Shown here in pieces: positions 15,142-23,866 of a DNA stretch of 26,171 nucleotides. Numbering within the stretch: the stretch's first letter is position 1; each line of letters opens with the position of its first letter. Origin of the DNA: HGM20899 sp964615195 (lineage in GTDB: Bacteria > Pseudomonadota > Gammaproteobacteria > Enterobacterales > Succinivibrionaceae). Both the position numbers and the translations under genes were made by a program. A model generated the notes under the pieces. That model did no database searches. It was not told where the DNA came from and saw only the letters and a list, made by a program, of their open reading frames with translations. The DNA is taken from NCBI GenBank assembly GCA_964615195.1, contig CAZTNG010000023.1, positions 1-26,171 on the forward strand, written 5' to 3'.

Positions 15142-16101
15142 ATGTCTAATGAAGCTATATTAAAGGTTCGCGAATACATGAACAGAAATATAGTTGGGCA
15201 GCCTGAATTAGTGGACGGTCTATTGACCGCATTACTGGCTGACGGCCATATTCTTGTTGAAGGTCCACCAGGTCTTGCTAAAACCAGAGCAATAAAATTA
15301 CTCTCTGAATGTATTGAAGGTCGTTTCCACCGTATCCAATTTACCCCTGACTTATTGCCAGCGGATTTAACTGGTACAGATATTTATCGACCTCAAGATG
15401 GTACATTCGTTTTCCAACCAGGTCCTTTGTTCCACCACCTATTGCTAGCTGATGAAATCAACCGTGCTCCGGCAAAGGTTCAGTCAGCACTCCTAGAAGC
15501 AATGGCTGAACGCCAAATTACTATTGGTAGAAAAACTTATCAGTTACCTGATTTATTTTTGGTTATGGCTACACAAAACCCTCTTGAACAAGAAGGTACT
15601 TACCCATTACCTGAAGCACAGCTTGACCGTTTCATGCTACATCTTCAGCTTAACTATCCTGATCAGGGTACAGAACTTCAGATTCTGCGCTTGAATCATA
15701 ATGAGTCAAAGCATACAGCAAAAGAAGAACCTCCTGTTTTATCACAAGCGGAATTATTTGCTGCACGCGCTGAAATACTTGATGTAACAGTTCCAGATAT
15801 ACTTGAAAGCTACATCATTAATTTAACCATGGCTACTCGTCGTCCATACAGCTACGATTCAACAGACCTCGCTCGTTGGATTAGTTGCGGTGTATCACCA
15901 CGTGCAACAATGGCATTAGCAAATTGCTCACGCGTTAAAGCTTGGCTTGATGGCAGAAACTATGTTGCACCTGAAGATATCCAATACTGTGTATACCCTG
16001 TATTTAGACATCGTATATTCTTAAGTATGGAAGCTGAAGCAGATAGAGTTGATGCAAATCGCGTAATTGAATTATTAACTAAGAAAGTAGTTGTAGGTTA
16101 A
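15142..16101 (+). CDS. MoxR-family AAA+ ATPase
   Basis: A 319-residue AAA+ ATPase of the MoxR class, thought to act as a chaperone that remodels VWA-domain partner proteins with ATP. Walker A is GPPGLAKT (41-48), Walker B LLLADEINRAP with Asp104-Glu105, sensor 1 lies in MATQNP (Asn146), and the arginine finger region is LPEAQLDRF (Arg163). A C-terminal lid domain follows. Length is normal for the family. AGGG precedes the ATG. It is the first gene of the bat operon but is separated from the next by a 102-base gap with a GAAA-loop hairpin, so its mRNA level may exceed that of the downstream genes. Confidence 0.94.
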   Translation: MSNEAILKVREYMNRNIVGQPELVDGLLTALLADGHILVEGPPGLAKTRAIKLLSECIEGRFHRIQFTPDLLPADLTGTDIYRPQDGTFVFQPGPLFHHLLLADEINRAPAKVQSALLEAMAERQITIGRKTYQLPDLFLVMATQNPLEQEGTYPLPEAQLDRFMLHLQLNYPDQGTELQILRLNHNESKHTAKEEPPVLSQAELFAARAEILDVTVPDILESYIINLTMATRRPYSYDSTDLARWISCGVSPRATMALANCSRVKAWLDGRNYVAPEDIQYCVYPVFRHRIFLSMEAEADRVDANRVIELLTKKVVVG

Positions 16102-16117
16102 TAATTGTTTAATTAAG

Positions 16118-16142
16118 TAGAAGGCGAAAGCCTTCTATTTAT
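16118..16142 (+). terminator. Hairpin between moxR and DUF58 gene, likely partial terminator
   Basis: TAGAAGGC (16118-16125), a GAAA tetraloop (16126-16129) and GCCTTCTA (16130-16137) form a stable 8-base stem followed by TTTATT. It has the look of a weak intrinsic terminator or a processing/stability hairpin inside the operon. Confidence 0.6.
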
Positions 16143-16203
16143 TAACTAGAAAAAGCATTTAATTACGTAAGCCTTAAATAGTAGATAATAAGGATAAACG
16201 TCA

Positions 16204-17097
16204 ATGCCTAATGGGATTGAACTAACTTTTGAGGAACTGTTACAGGTTCCACCTTTAACACAGTTGTTACCTAATACCATGGTTGCAAGTCAGCGCTATG
16301 GTCTTTTACGATCTATAAGTCGTGGCAGAGGCATGGAATTTTCTGAAGTTCGTGCATATCTTCCTGGAGATGATATTCGTAATATTGATTGGCGTATAAC
16401 TGCACGTACAGGTCGTCCATACACAAAACTATTCCGTGAGGAAAGAGATCGTAACGTTTATATAATTCTTGATCTTGATCCTGCGATGTATTTTGGCTCA
16501 CAAGGTCAACTTAAAGCCAGATTTGCATCCCTTATTGCAGCATCTTGTGCATGGCAAGCTTTTGATATGAAAGATAAAGTTGGTGGTATGATTATTCTTG
16601 GTGATACCCCTATACGTCATCAGCCTGGCGGCATGCGTAAAGATGTTCTTGCATGGATACAAAAAGTTTATGATGCATACCAAATTGGGTTACGTCGTAA
16701 AAATTTTGATTTCACACTTGGTGATGGTATTAAACTTTTAGTTAATCGTGCACGTCCTGGTAGCGTTTTCCATATTATTAGTGATTTCTACCGCTTAGAT
16801 GATAGCTCTTGGCTATATTTAAGAAGATTAAATAAATCTCATACAGTAAGAACTTATCAGGTTTACGATAAGATTGAAATGAGTATTGACGGTAAAGGCA
16901 CTGTGGGTATTGATACCGGTTATAACCAAGGTTTTATCAGTTCACTTAACAATGACTTTGTCGAAAATTATCGCCGTATCGGTATTCATAGAATACATAA
17001 TATTGACAAAATGTTGACTGAAGCATCTCAACGTAATGTTTGTATTGACGTATCAGAAACCATTTTAACTGATACCTCTAGTGAATCTAAGGATTAG
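16204..17097 (+). CDS. DUF58 domain protein of the MoxR-Bat system
   Basis: A 297-residue protein with the DUF58 signature LPGDDIRNIDWRITARTG (53-70) followed by KLFREERDRNVYIILDLD, the start of a VWA-like fold. There is no membrane segment, so it is probably cytosolic. Genes of this family nearly always follow moxR and encode a partner of the ATPase; the molecular role is unknown. AAGGA lies 9 bases before the ATG. The next gene starts 2 bases after its stop, indicating cotranscription. Confidence 0.9.
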   Translation: MPNGIELTFEELLQVPPLTQLLPNTMVASQRYGLLRSISRGRGMEFSEVRAYLPGDDIRNIDWRITARTGRPYTKLFREERDRNVYIILDLDPAMYFGSQGQLKARFASLIAASCAWQAFDMKDKVGGMIILGDTPIRHQPGGMRKDVLAWIQKVYDAYQIGLRRKNFDFTLGDGIKLLVNRARPGSVFHIISDFYRLDDSSWLYLRRLNKSHTVRTYQVYDKIEMSIDGKGTVGIDTGYNQGFISSLNNDFVENYRRIGIHRIHNIDKMLTEASQRNVCIDVSETILTDTSSESKD

Positions 17098-17099
17098 CA

Positions 17100-17555
17100 A
17101 TGGAAGAAATTTTCAATAGTCTTAGAGCTATCCACGAAGGTACACCACCAGTAGATTATACATTTTGGTGGGTATGGATAATTGTAATTGCAGTAATTTG
17201 TGGCATTCTATTTTATTCCTTAAATAGACTAATGCCTCTATTTGAAGCATACAAGCGTCTCACCAAGATTGACTTAGACGATGAAGCTTTTATTCCTCTA
17301 GTTAATTATTGGTTAAAAGAAACAGCATTAATTATGTATCCAAGAGATACAGTTGCACCTCTTTATGGATTAAAATGGCTACGATTCCTAGATTCAACAG
17401 GTGGAACTAATTTCGAAGCCTTTATCAATGCTTGGAATACTGTAATTTATGATTATAAGCATATAACAGTTCCTGATGGTGACAAGAAGGTTCTTGTTAA
17501 AGAATGCAAAAAATGGCTAAAATCTAATATAAGGAGAAGAATATGGGCTCTTTAG
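17100..17555 (+). CDS. DUF4381 membrane protein
   Basis: A 151-residue protein with the short N-terminal LRAIHEGTPP motif (8-17), one membrane helix (about 22-42) and a cytoplasmic helical domain rich in Trp and Lys. This matches DUF4381, a small component found between the DUF58 and batA genes in gammaproteobacterial operons. It probably anchors or links cytosolic MoxR/DUF58 to the membrane VWA proteins; that is inference from position. It begins 2 bases after the previous stop and overlaps the batA start by 13 bases. Confidence 0.85.
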   Translation: MEEIFNSLRAIHEGTPPVDYTFWWVWIIVIAVICGILFYSLNRLMPLFEAYKRLTKIDLDDEAFIPLVNYWLKETALIMYPRDTVAPLYGLKWLRFLDSTGGTNFEAFINAWNTVIYDYKHITVPDGDKKVLVKECKKWLKSNIRRRIWAL

Positions 17556-18523
17556 GTTTTGCTTGGCCTTTATGTGGATTGCTTATCCTATTACCATTTA
17601 TTATAAGGTACTTACCTGGCAGAAATAAAAAAGATGAATTTATTTTCATAACTTCATTACCTCATTATTTACCTAATGAACCGAAGAACAGAGTTTACTT
17701 AATATTCTCTTTAGCTTTTGCTTCTTGGTGTTTTTTAGTGTTGGCTTTATGTCGCCCTATTTATCTTGATAACTTGATTGTTATTAATCAGCCACACCGT
17801 GACATTTTAATGGCTGTTGACCTCTCTGATTCCATGGAAATCCAAGACATGTATGACGAGAAAGGTAAACCTGTTACACGTCTAAGTGTTGTAAAACAAC
17901 AAATAAAAGAATTTATTAAAGCCAGAGAAACAGGTGAATATAATGACAGAATAGGATTAATTCTATTTGCGGATAATGCCTATGTATTATCACCACTTAC
18001 TTTTGATAAAAATTTACTCTTATCTCTTGTTGATGAAATGGATTTTTCTTTAGCAGGACAACTTACAAATATTGGTGCAGCAATTAACCTTGCACTAGAA
18101 AGATTTGAAGATGCAGGAACTAATCAAAAGGTTTTAATACTTCTTTCTGACGGTAAAAATACAGCTGAAGGAATAACTCCTATAGAAGCTGCAAACATAG
18201 CTCATGAACAAGATATGAAAATATACACCATTGGTTTTGGTGTTGGAAATTACTCTGTTGATGATCAAGATCGTACTAGTTCAAGTTCCGAATTAGATGA
18301 AGACACTCTTAAACAAGTAGCTTCTATCACAAAAGGTGTTTACTACAGAGCTAGAGACAGTAAGTCTTTACATGGAAGATATCAAGAAATCAGCTATTTG
18401 GAAGCCGAAGAAGCTGATGCGCAGTCTTATCAACCTGAAATTGAGCTTTACCAATGGCCGCTTATTATTGCTATATTCTTAGCAATGGCAACTGGTATTG
18501 CTGTAAGGAGAATAAATGGATAG
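17543..18523 (+). CDS. batA: BatA-type VWA-domain membrane protein
   Basis: A 326-residue protein with two N-terminal hydrophobic segments (about 7-23 and 51-70), a periplasmic-side VWA domain (about 85-285) and a C-terminal helix (about 304-321). A complete MIDAS is visible: DLSDS (93-97), Thr175 in QLTNIG, and Asp203 in LLSDGKN, so metal-dependent ligand binding should be intact. The Bat proteins were named from Bacteroides aerotolerance; here they likely form an envelope complex acted on by MoxR. The ATG, with GGAG upstream, lies within the end of the DUF4381 gene, and the stop overlaps the next gene by 8 bases. Confidence 0.93.
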   Translation: MGSLGFAWPLCGLLILLPFIIRYLPGRNKKDEFIFITSLPHYLPNEPKNRVYLIFSLAFASWCFLVLALCRPIYLDNLIVINQPHRDILMAVDLSDSMEIQDMYDEKGKPVTRLSVVKQQIKEFIKARETGEYNDRIGLILFADNAYVLSPLTFDKNLLLSLVDEMDFSLAGQLTNIGAAINLALERFEDAGTNQKVLILLSDGKNTAEGITPIEAANIAHEQDMKIYTIGFGVGNYSVDDQDRTSSSSELDEDTLKQVASITKGVYYRARDSKSLHGRYQEISYLEAEEADAQSYQPEIELYQWPLIIAIFLAMATGIAVRRING

Positions 18524-20159
18524 CTTGGAATTTTCAATACTACGTCCATGGTGGCTTTTGCTTCTCCTGCTGCCACTAATTTTTATATACGTAGATTTTG
18601 CAAGACACTATAAGCTTCAAAACTTCATTCGTGAAGATATTATTAATTATTTGAAGCCAAAGAAAAAGAAGAAAAATCACGATGTCATTGAAGAAGAAGA
18701 AATTGTTATTACTGAACAAGTTTCTTCTGAAGAGCAAAAAACTCTTATTGCAAAGCCAAAGCTTTGGAAGAAATATGGTTGGTTGATATTCCCTTATTTT
18801 TGTGCAGTTTTTGCCTTATCTGGACCTGCCGTAACTCAAGAACGTTCACTTTTTCAGAGTGATGAAAATTGGGTTTGGGTTTTAGACAGCTCTTTATCAA
18901 TGCTTGCAGATGATTTACCACCGAGCAGATTTCAAAGAGTTCGTTATAGCTTAATTGAATTACTAAATGCATCAAAACAACATAGACGTATTTCTCTAAT
19001 TGCTTATGCTGGAGACAATTATTTAATCTCCCCTCCTACTGATGATATGTCTACTATGTTATTTAGTTTGCAGGAGCTTGATCCATCTATTATGCCTGTT
19101 CGCGGAAGTGAACCTTTACCAGCTTTATTGAGAGCTCAAGAAATACTAGATAATGATAAAGATATTCCTGGAAATATATTATTAATTCTTGACGATGTTA
19201 AAAATGAAGTTGAGGCAGATGATTTAATTAAATTTATAAAGGCTACTCCATATCCTGTTTACATATATGCTATAGGAACAACTGGTGGTTCACCTATTAA
19301 GTTCAATAACCAACTTGTTAGAGATGCTACAGGCAACGTTGTGATGGCAACATCCCATCTTGATTTAATTCAAAAAGTTGCGAAAGATTCAGGTTCTAAG
19401 GTATATTTTGAAGCAAGTGATAATGCACCGCACTTAGTGCAAATGTACAATTATGAACATCCGAAATACAAGAAAACCGACAAGAGCAAATACCTACGCA
19501 AGGATATAGGCTATTGGTTCCTAATAGGAGCAATAGTTGCATCACTAGGATTCTTTAGAAATTACTTCTTTGCTTTAGTATTTGCAGTAATGCTAGGTTC
19601 ATTTAGTTTTATGCCTTCAAATAATGCTATGGCTGCAGAAGACACTCAACAAATTGAAGATGTTAAGTATCCAAATGAATATGGTTACCAACTTTATCAA
19701 GAAGGTAAGTATGATGAATCGCTAAAATACTTTACCGATCATAGATGGAGAGGTAATGCTTTCTATAAATTAAATCGTTTTGATAAAGCTTTGCAGGAAT
19801 ACCAAACTTTGGGTAATGATGCTGATGCTAAATACAATATTGGCAATTGCTTTGTGCACTTACAAACCCCTAATGCATTAAAAGATGCTCTTGTGGCGTA
19901 TGATCAAGCTTTAGAGCTAGATCCTAATCATGCAGATGCAAGCCAAAATAAAACAATAATTCTTAACTATCTACATCAGTTAGAAGCTGTTCCTCAACGT
20001 ACAGTGACAGTTTTTGATGAAGAAACTGGTAGCGAAATTAAAGTAAGTGAAAGTGACATCTTAGCAACTCCTGAAGAAGCTGATAGCCTTATGAGACGTC
20101 GCCTTTTATTGCAGCAAAAGAAAAAGAAGAGTGTGTCTGCACCGGAGCAAATATGGTAA
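18516..20159 (+). CDS. batB: BatB-BatC fusion: VWA domain plus TPR
   Basis: A 547-residue protein joining two Bat components. It has an N-terminal helix (about 12-27), a charged Lys/Glu-rich cytoplasmic loop (48-82), a second helix (88-105), a VWA domain (about 115-310) with MIDAS DSSLS (124-128), GS at 197-198 and Asp226, then hydrophobic segments at 332-347 and 350-366, and a TPR region (about 385-480) with YDQALELDPNHADA as the clearest repeat. The C-terminus is basic and Gln/Lys-rich. The segment before the TPR ends in NNAMAAED and resembles a signal peptide, as if a secreted BatC had been fused in frame. It overlaps batA by 8 bases and batD by 7. Confidence 0.92.
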   Translation: MDSLEFSILRPWWLLLLLLPLIFIYVDFARHYKLQNFIREDIINYLKPKKKKKNHDVIEEEEIVITEQVSSEEQKTLIAKPKLWKKYGWLIFPYFCAVFALSGPAVTQERSLFQSDENWVWVLDSSLSMLADDLPPSRFQRVRYSLIELLNASKQHRRISLIAYAGDNYLISPPTDDMSTMLFSLQELDPSIMPVRGSEPLPALLRAQEILDNDKDIPGNILLILDDVKNEVEADDLIKFIKATPYPVYIYAIGTTGGSPIKFNNQLVRDATGNVVMATSHLDLIQKVAKDSGSKVYFEASDNAPHLVQMYNYEHPKYKKTDKSKYLRKDIGYWFLIGAIVASLGFFRNYFFALVFAVMLGSFSFMPSNNAMAAEDTQQIEDVKYPNEYGYQLYQEGKYDESLKYFTDHRWRGNAFYKLNRFDKALQEYQTLGNDADAKYNIGNCFVHLQTPNALKDALVAYDQALELDPNHADASQNKTIILNYLHQLEAVPQRTVTVFDEETGSEIKVSESDILATPEEADSLMRRRLLLQQKKKKSVSAPEQIW

Positions 20160-21769
20160 AGTTTAAATATTTTATTGCGTTATTAAGCGTTATCTTTATG
20201 GGTTGTTTCGCTGTTATAAACACAGCTCAAGCAGCACCAAGGGATATAAAAACGAAAATAAGCACTGACCGCTCTGATCTTTATACAGGTGGTAGTTTTA
20301 ATTTATACATTGAAATTAGTTCTCCACGTAAACTTAACAAAACAGACTTAAAATATAGTCCGTTAAGTAATAATTTTACTGTTGGTAATGTCGGATTTGA
20401 AAGTTCCGATGGCACAGGCATTAATACCTATCGTTGGAAACTTCCCCTTATCTGCAATAAATCAGGTATTGTTAAAGTACCAAGTCTTGCTGTAGGTTCT
20501 AATCTATCTACGCCTGCATTTGAGTTAAATATCAAAAAGCCTGAAGGTATACGTGCAAAAAAAATTGTTAAAACACAACTACGTAATAACCACCTTGTTC
20601 AAGGGCAGTTAGCTATGTATCGTGTTGAAATTGACATGCTACCTAATGTAAAAATTGATACAGTAAGTCAACCATACAGTCAAAATGCAACAATTGAACT
20701 CTTAACAGAGCGTACAATTAGCCGCGCAAGTTCAGATAGAAGCTTTGTATACAAAACAAGAATCCAAGAATACAAAATTATCTTTAATAAAGCTGGGCAG
20801 AATATTATAAAATCGCCAGTTGTGTCAGGTGTATTGCGAGATCAAAACAACAAAGGATTCATGGAAAGTGCTAAGGATATAACAATAAGTGTCGGTGAAA
20901 ATAAATCACAGGCTGTTGTATCTGAAAACATGTCAATTATCGTTAAATGGATGCCTGAGGACAATGAAATAGCTGTTGGCCAACCTATTTCGCGCACAAT
21001 TACAATTCGTGGAACAAACAATAGTTTGAGCCAACTACCAGTTATGAAACTTCCACAACTTGAAGGATTTGATTCTTACGAAGATTATCCAATTGAAAGT
21101 GAAAAGCTTATGAAAAATAAGCAACTGATTTCTACTAAGGTTGTAAAGCAAGTTTTTGTACCAAAGAAGAATCACACTACTTTCAGTATACCAAGTATTC
21201 AAATTGAGTGGAAAAATCCAAATGATGGCTCAATCCACGCTGCAGATATTCCTGGAGCAAAATACTCAATTGATGGATTTAGCTTCAATGATTACATACC
21301 TAGTGATCCAAAATATGCATATTGGATAGCATCTAGTATTATAGTTCTAGTACTACTTATTGTTTTCTCATATTTTAGTGTAATTTGGTATCGTGAAAGA
21401 TATGGCATATATGATTGGATACATACTCAAGTAGATCACGTAAAGTATTGGCATGAATTTGCTAAAAACTGGTCAAACATGGATCCATTCCAGTCAAGAC
21501 GCGCCCTACTCGAATGGTCACAAAAAAGATGGCCTGATTATACAATTGTTGGGCTAACAGATATTCCTTTCTATTCTTCTGCTAAGGCGGAAATTGATCA
21601 ACTTTCTGAGGCTTGTTGGTCTGCTAATCATGTTCAATGGAAAGGTAATGCTTTATATAAGCAAATATCTAAAAATAAAAACTACACCAGGCCTAAGGCT
21701 AAGCATGGCATTAATCCTTTTGGCTTAAATGGTGAAATTTACGAAACAGTAAAGCAAAAAATGAAATAA
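20153..21769 (+). CDS. batD: BatD-type membrane protein (oxygen tolerance family)
   Basis: A 538-residue protein with a signal peptide (cleavage near residue 27, NTAQA), a long beta-rich periplasmic part with Ig-like repeats (about 30-385), one membrane helix (about 390-414) and a cytoplasmic tail of about 120 residues containing RRALLEWSQKRWPD, a pattern typical of BatD C-termini. BatD is thought to be a scaffold of the Bat envelope complex. The ATG lies inside the end of the batB gene. It is the last gene of the operon and is followed by a strong terminator. Confidence 0.92.
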   Translation: MVKFKYFIALLSVIFMGCFAVINTAQAAPRDIKTKISTDRSDLYTGGSFNLYIEISSPRKLNKTDLKYSPLSNNFTVGNVGFESSDGTGINTYRWKLPLICNKSGIVKVPSLAVGSNLSTPAFELNIKKPEGIRAKKIVKTQLRNNHLVQGQLAMYRVEIDMLPNVKIDTVSQPYSQNATIELLTERTISRASSDRSFVYKTRIQEYKIIFNKAGQNIIKSPVVSGVLRDQNNKGFMESAKDITISVGENKSQAVVSENMSIIVKWMPEDNEIAVGQPISRTITIRGTNNSLSQLPVMKLPQLEGFDSYEDYPIESEKLMKNKQLISTKVVKQVFVPKKNHTTFSIPSIQIEWKNPNDGSIHAADIPGAKYSIDGFSFNDYIPSDPKYAYWIASSIIVLVLLIVFSYFSVIWYRERYGIYDWIHTQVDHVKYWHEFAKNWSNMDPFQSRRALLEWSQKRWPDYTIVGLTDIPFYSSAKAEIDQLSEACWSANHVQWKGNALYKQISKNKNYTRPKAKHGINPFGLNGEIYETVKQKMK

Positions 21770-21787
21770 TTTAAAGCTTTACGCGAA

Positions 21788-21832
21788 AAAGGCTTCATTC
21801 AATTTTTAATAGTTGAATGAAGCCTTTGTTTA
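21788..21832 (+). terminator. Terminator of the moxR-bat operon
   Basis: A perfect 15-base stem (21788-21802 with 21813-21827) and 10-base loop, with AAA/TTT edges and a T-rich run after it. It lies 18 bases after the batD stop and is the strongest hairpin in the window. Confidence 0.92.
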
Positions 21833-22337
21833 TATATAAACAATAAAAGTTTCTCAAATGTTAAGAGTTTTTATATTTTAAGCGCTTCAACAGAAGGCAT
21901 AACAGTATGTTCAGTCGTAAATATTTCAGAACAAAAATGAATAAGAACTACAGTACTTATTAAATTATAAGTAGTAAGAAATATTTAAAAAGTTGAAAAG
22001 CGTTGTAAAACGGATTGCTTATTGGTCAGCTTATTATCCATCATTCATAGCCCAACAAACTTCTCTCATTTACAATAAGAGCTTAAATTTAGCTCTTTGG
22101 GCTAAAATGAATAAATAAAATAATTTGAAATACAATGTAATTGGACTTAAATTTTATTTTTTGATAACGAATACATAATTTTAGAAAAAGTATAAGACTA
22201 AGATTACTAAATAACCAGCACAAAACCTCTTTAATTAAATATTTTTGCTTCTAGCCGTTATATTCACTATAACTTATACTTTTTATGTAGATATATTGAT
22301 TGAGTAGTTTGTACTAAAACAAACCACTCTCTTTAAA
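21833..22337. other. Intergenic region between convergent batD and DUF3089 genes
   Basis: About 505 bases without a convincing gene. It holds a nested inverted-repeat structure at 22048-22104 and an AT-rich inverted repeat, TACTTAT/ATAAGTA, around 21956-21975. An 18-codon frame at 21907-21963 has AGAAGG 9 bases upstream but I do not call it. Since the flanking genes converge here, the amount of non-coding sequence is larger than needed for termination. Confidence 0.45.
22048..22104. repeat. Nested inverted repeats, possible structured RNA or terminator
   Basis: The outer arms TAGCCCAA (22048-22055) and TTGGGCTA (22097-22104) enclose an inner hairpin AAGAGCT (22077-22083) with AGCTCTT (22091-22097), sharing one base. 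CTCT near 22063 could pair with AGAG at 22078-22081 as an alternative. It lies between convergent genes and lacks a clear T tract. Confidence 0.4.
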
Positions 22338-23372
22338 TTATTTATTGTCGAATGCAGCTATTCGTTTAGCAATGTTTTCACTAAGATTTCCGTAATAAAA
22401 TCCGTAATCCCAACCATGAAAGCTTTCTGGTCCAAATAAATCAGCCATTTGTTCAGGTATTGCATATATTTGTGGATCTACTGATGAACATTCAATAACA
22501 CCACGTGTAGTATTCACTTGTGCATCAGCAATTCCTACACCAAGAGTCCCATCGAGTTGAAGTGAACCTTTATTGAGATCTACTCCAGCGTAAGTATTAT
22601 CTAATTTCCAATTCAAAGGGTTTATGGAGATAGCTCCGTTGCGTACTACAACATTATGAGCATTTGCATTACCAAGCCCCTCGGTATTATAGGAAATGAT
22701 AACACCAGTGTCAGATTCACCTGCTGCAAATTTCAAATGTTTGTTTGATTCCAAATAATCATGCGTAACTGAATATCCTAGAACATAAGCCGCAATCATA
22801 TTTTTATAGTAATCTGGATGCTCTTTCATATAATCAGAGAGTAGCATAAGCAAAATCTCAGAACCTTGTGAATGCCCTGCTAGGATATAAGGACGGCCAT
22901 TATTTAGGTTCTGAAAATAATAGTCAAGCGCAGTGGCAGGATCTGTTGAGGCCATATACCTAAGGAGTATATCATTGTCTTCATCACTGATGGTCAAGGC
23001 GTATTGAGCATCTACTTGACGGTAATATGGAGCATAAATGTTGCTACTTTCTGAAAATACCGTAGCTTGAAGCTGAAAAATATGCTGAGCCTCAGTGTGC
23101 ATAGTCTCGCTGTCTATATTAGCAATAACGTCCTCTTCATCGTTCTGACGAACATAAGACGAAGGATAAAAGTATATGACATCCACTGCTTTGTCAGCTT
23201 TTGTAGGCATAGCCAACCAATTTTCAGTCAAACTGTAATCGGGTGCTATTTTGAGTTTATCAATACCAGAAGTCTTATCTTCAGATAACACTCCACTCGT
23301 CGAATCACCACAACCTGCACAGGAAATTGTCATTAAAAGTGTTAATGACGGCAAAATTAATCTATTTCTCAT
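22338..23372 (-). CDS. DUF3089 alpha/beta-hydrolase lipoprotein
   Basis: A 344-residue predicted lipoprotein: a hydrophobic N-terminus followed by CAGC with Cys21 as the likely lipidated residue, so it should sit on a membrane facing the periplasm. The mature part matches DUF3089: VDVIYFYPSSY (63-73), YAPYYRQ (113-119), the nucleophile elbow AGHSQG (165-170, Ser168) and a candidate catalytic His in NAHNVVV (about 237-243). The fold implies an esterase or lipase-like reaction, but the substrate is unknown. The lipobox has Cys at -3, which is unusual. It is monocistronic. Its base composition appears a little less AT-rich than its surroundings. Confidence 0.85.
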   Translation of the reverse strand: MRNRLILPSLTLLMTISCAGCGDSTSGVLSEDKTSGIDKLKIAPDYSLTENWLAMPTKADKAVDVIYFYPSSYVRQNDEEDVIANIDSETMHTEAQHIFQLQATVFSESSNIYAPYYRQVDAQYALTISDEDNDILLRYMASTDPATALDYYFQNLNNGRPYILAGHSQGSEILLMLLSDYMKEHPDYYKNMIAAYVLGYSVTHDYLESNKHLKFAAGESDTGVIISYNTEGLGNANAHNVVVRNGAISINPLNWKLDNTYAGVDLNKGSLQLDGTLGVGIADAQVNTTRGVIECSSVDPQIYAIPEQMADLFGPESFHGWDYGFYYGNLSENIAKRIAAFDNK

Positions 23373-23866
23373 TATATTCTCGTTTATATACCAATTTTAT
23401 TTTGCTAACTGATGCTAATATACAATCCAAGTTCTTTTCAACTCTTCCATTATCGTAGATAACTATTCATTCAACTTTTTTTCTGAAAATCAATATGCAT
23501 AAAACAATATGTTTAATTAAAACTTTCTCAATAAAATAAATTTAAATCATATTCTAAGATTGAATTAAACCAAAACTTATATTCAAAATAATTATTCAAA
23601 AAAAATACTTATTTAAAATTTTAATTATTTTTATACTAACACTACAACTTTATATTAACTTTATATAACATTCATTTTACAAGCAATTATGTACCTTTTG
23701 CATATTAAATTAATTAAAAACTTTTATATAAATCAATATTAAAAGTAGAATTTTATTTAAAACGTGATCAATTTAAATCATTAAATAATTCATTCTTTAT
23801 TGTTATGCAATACTGTTTGATAATAGACGTTAATAAATAAGTCTAAAAGTAAAGATTGGATCAAAA
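23373..23866. other. AT-rich divergent region upstream of the EAL-HDOD operon
   Basis: This gap of 494 bases between divergent genes contains long A/T runs with almost no G or C over 23500-23760. Such tracts are typical of curved DNA and of H-NS binding, which would fit autoregulation by the H-NS protein encoded in the operon; that is inference. A candidate promoter for the operon lies at its right end. No gene is seen. Confidence 0.45.
23796..23824 (+). promoter_or_regulatory. Candidate promoter of the EAL-HDOD/H-NS/rhomboid operon
   Basis: TTTATT (23796-23801) and GATAAT (23819-23824) are spaced by 17 bases, with TG close before the -10. It lies 43 bases before the ATG at 23867. The -35 is weak. 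Confidence 0.35.

Noticed and set aside
21907..21963. An 18-codon frame with AGAAGG 9 bases upstream
   Set aside because: It is too short, shows no recognisable sequence and lies in a non-coding convergent gap; a chance frame is more likely.
22338..23372. DUF3089 gene as a recent horizontal acquisition
   Set aside because: It looks slightly less AT-rich by eye, but no mobile element, tRNA or repeat flanks it, and a coding gene beside non-coding AT-rich gaps will always look less AT-rich.
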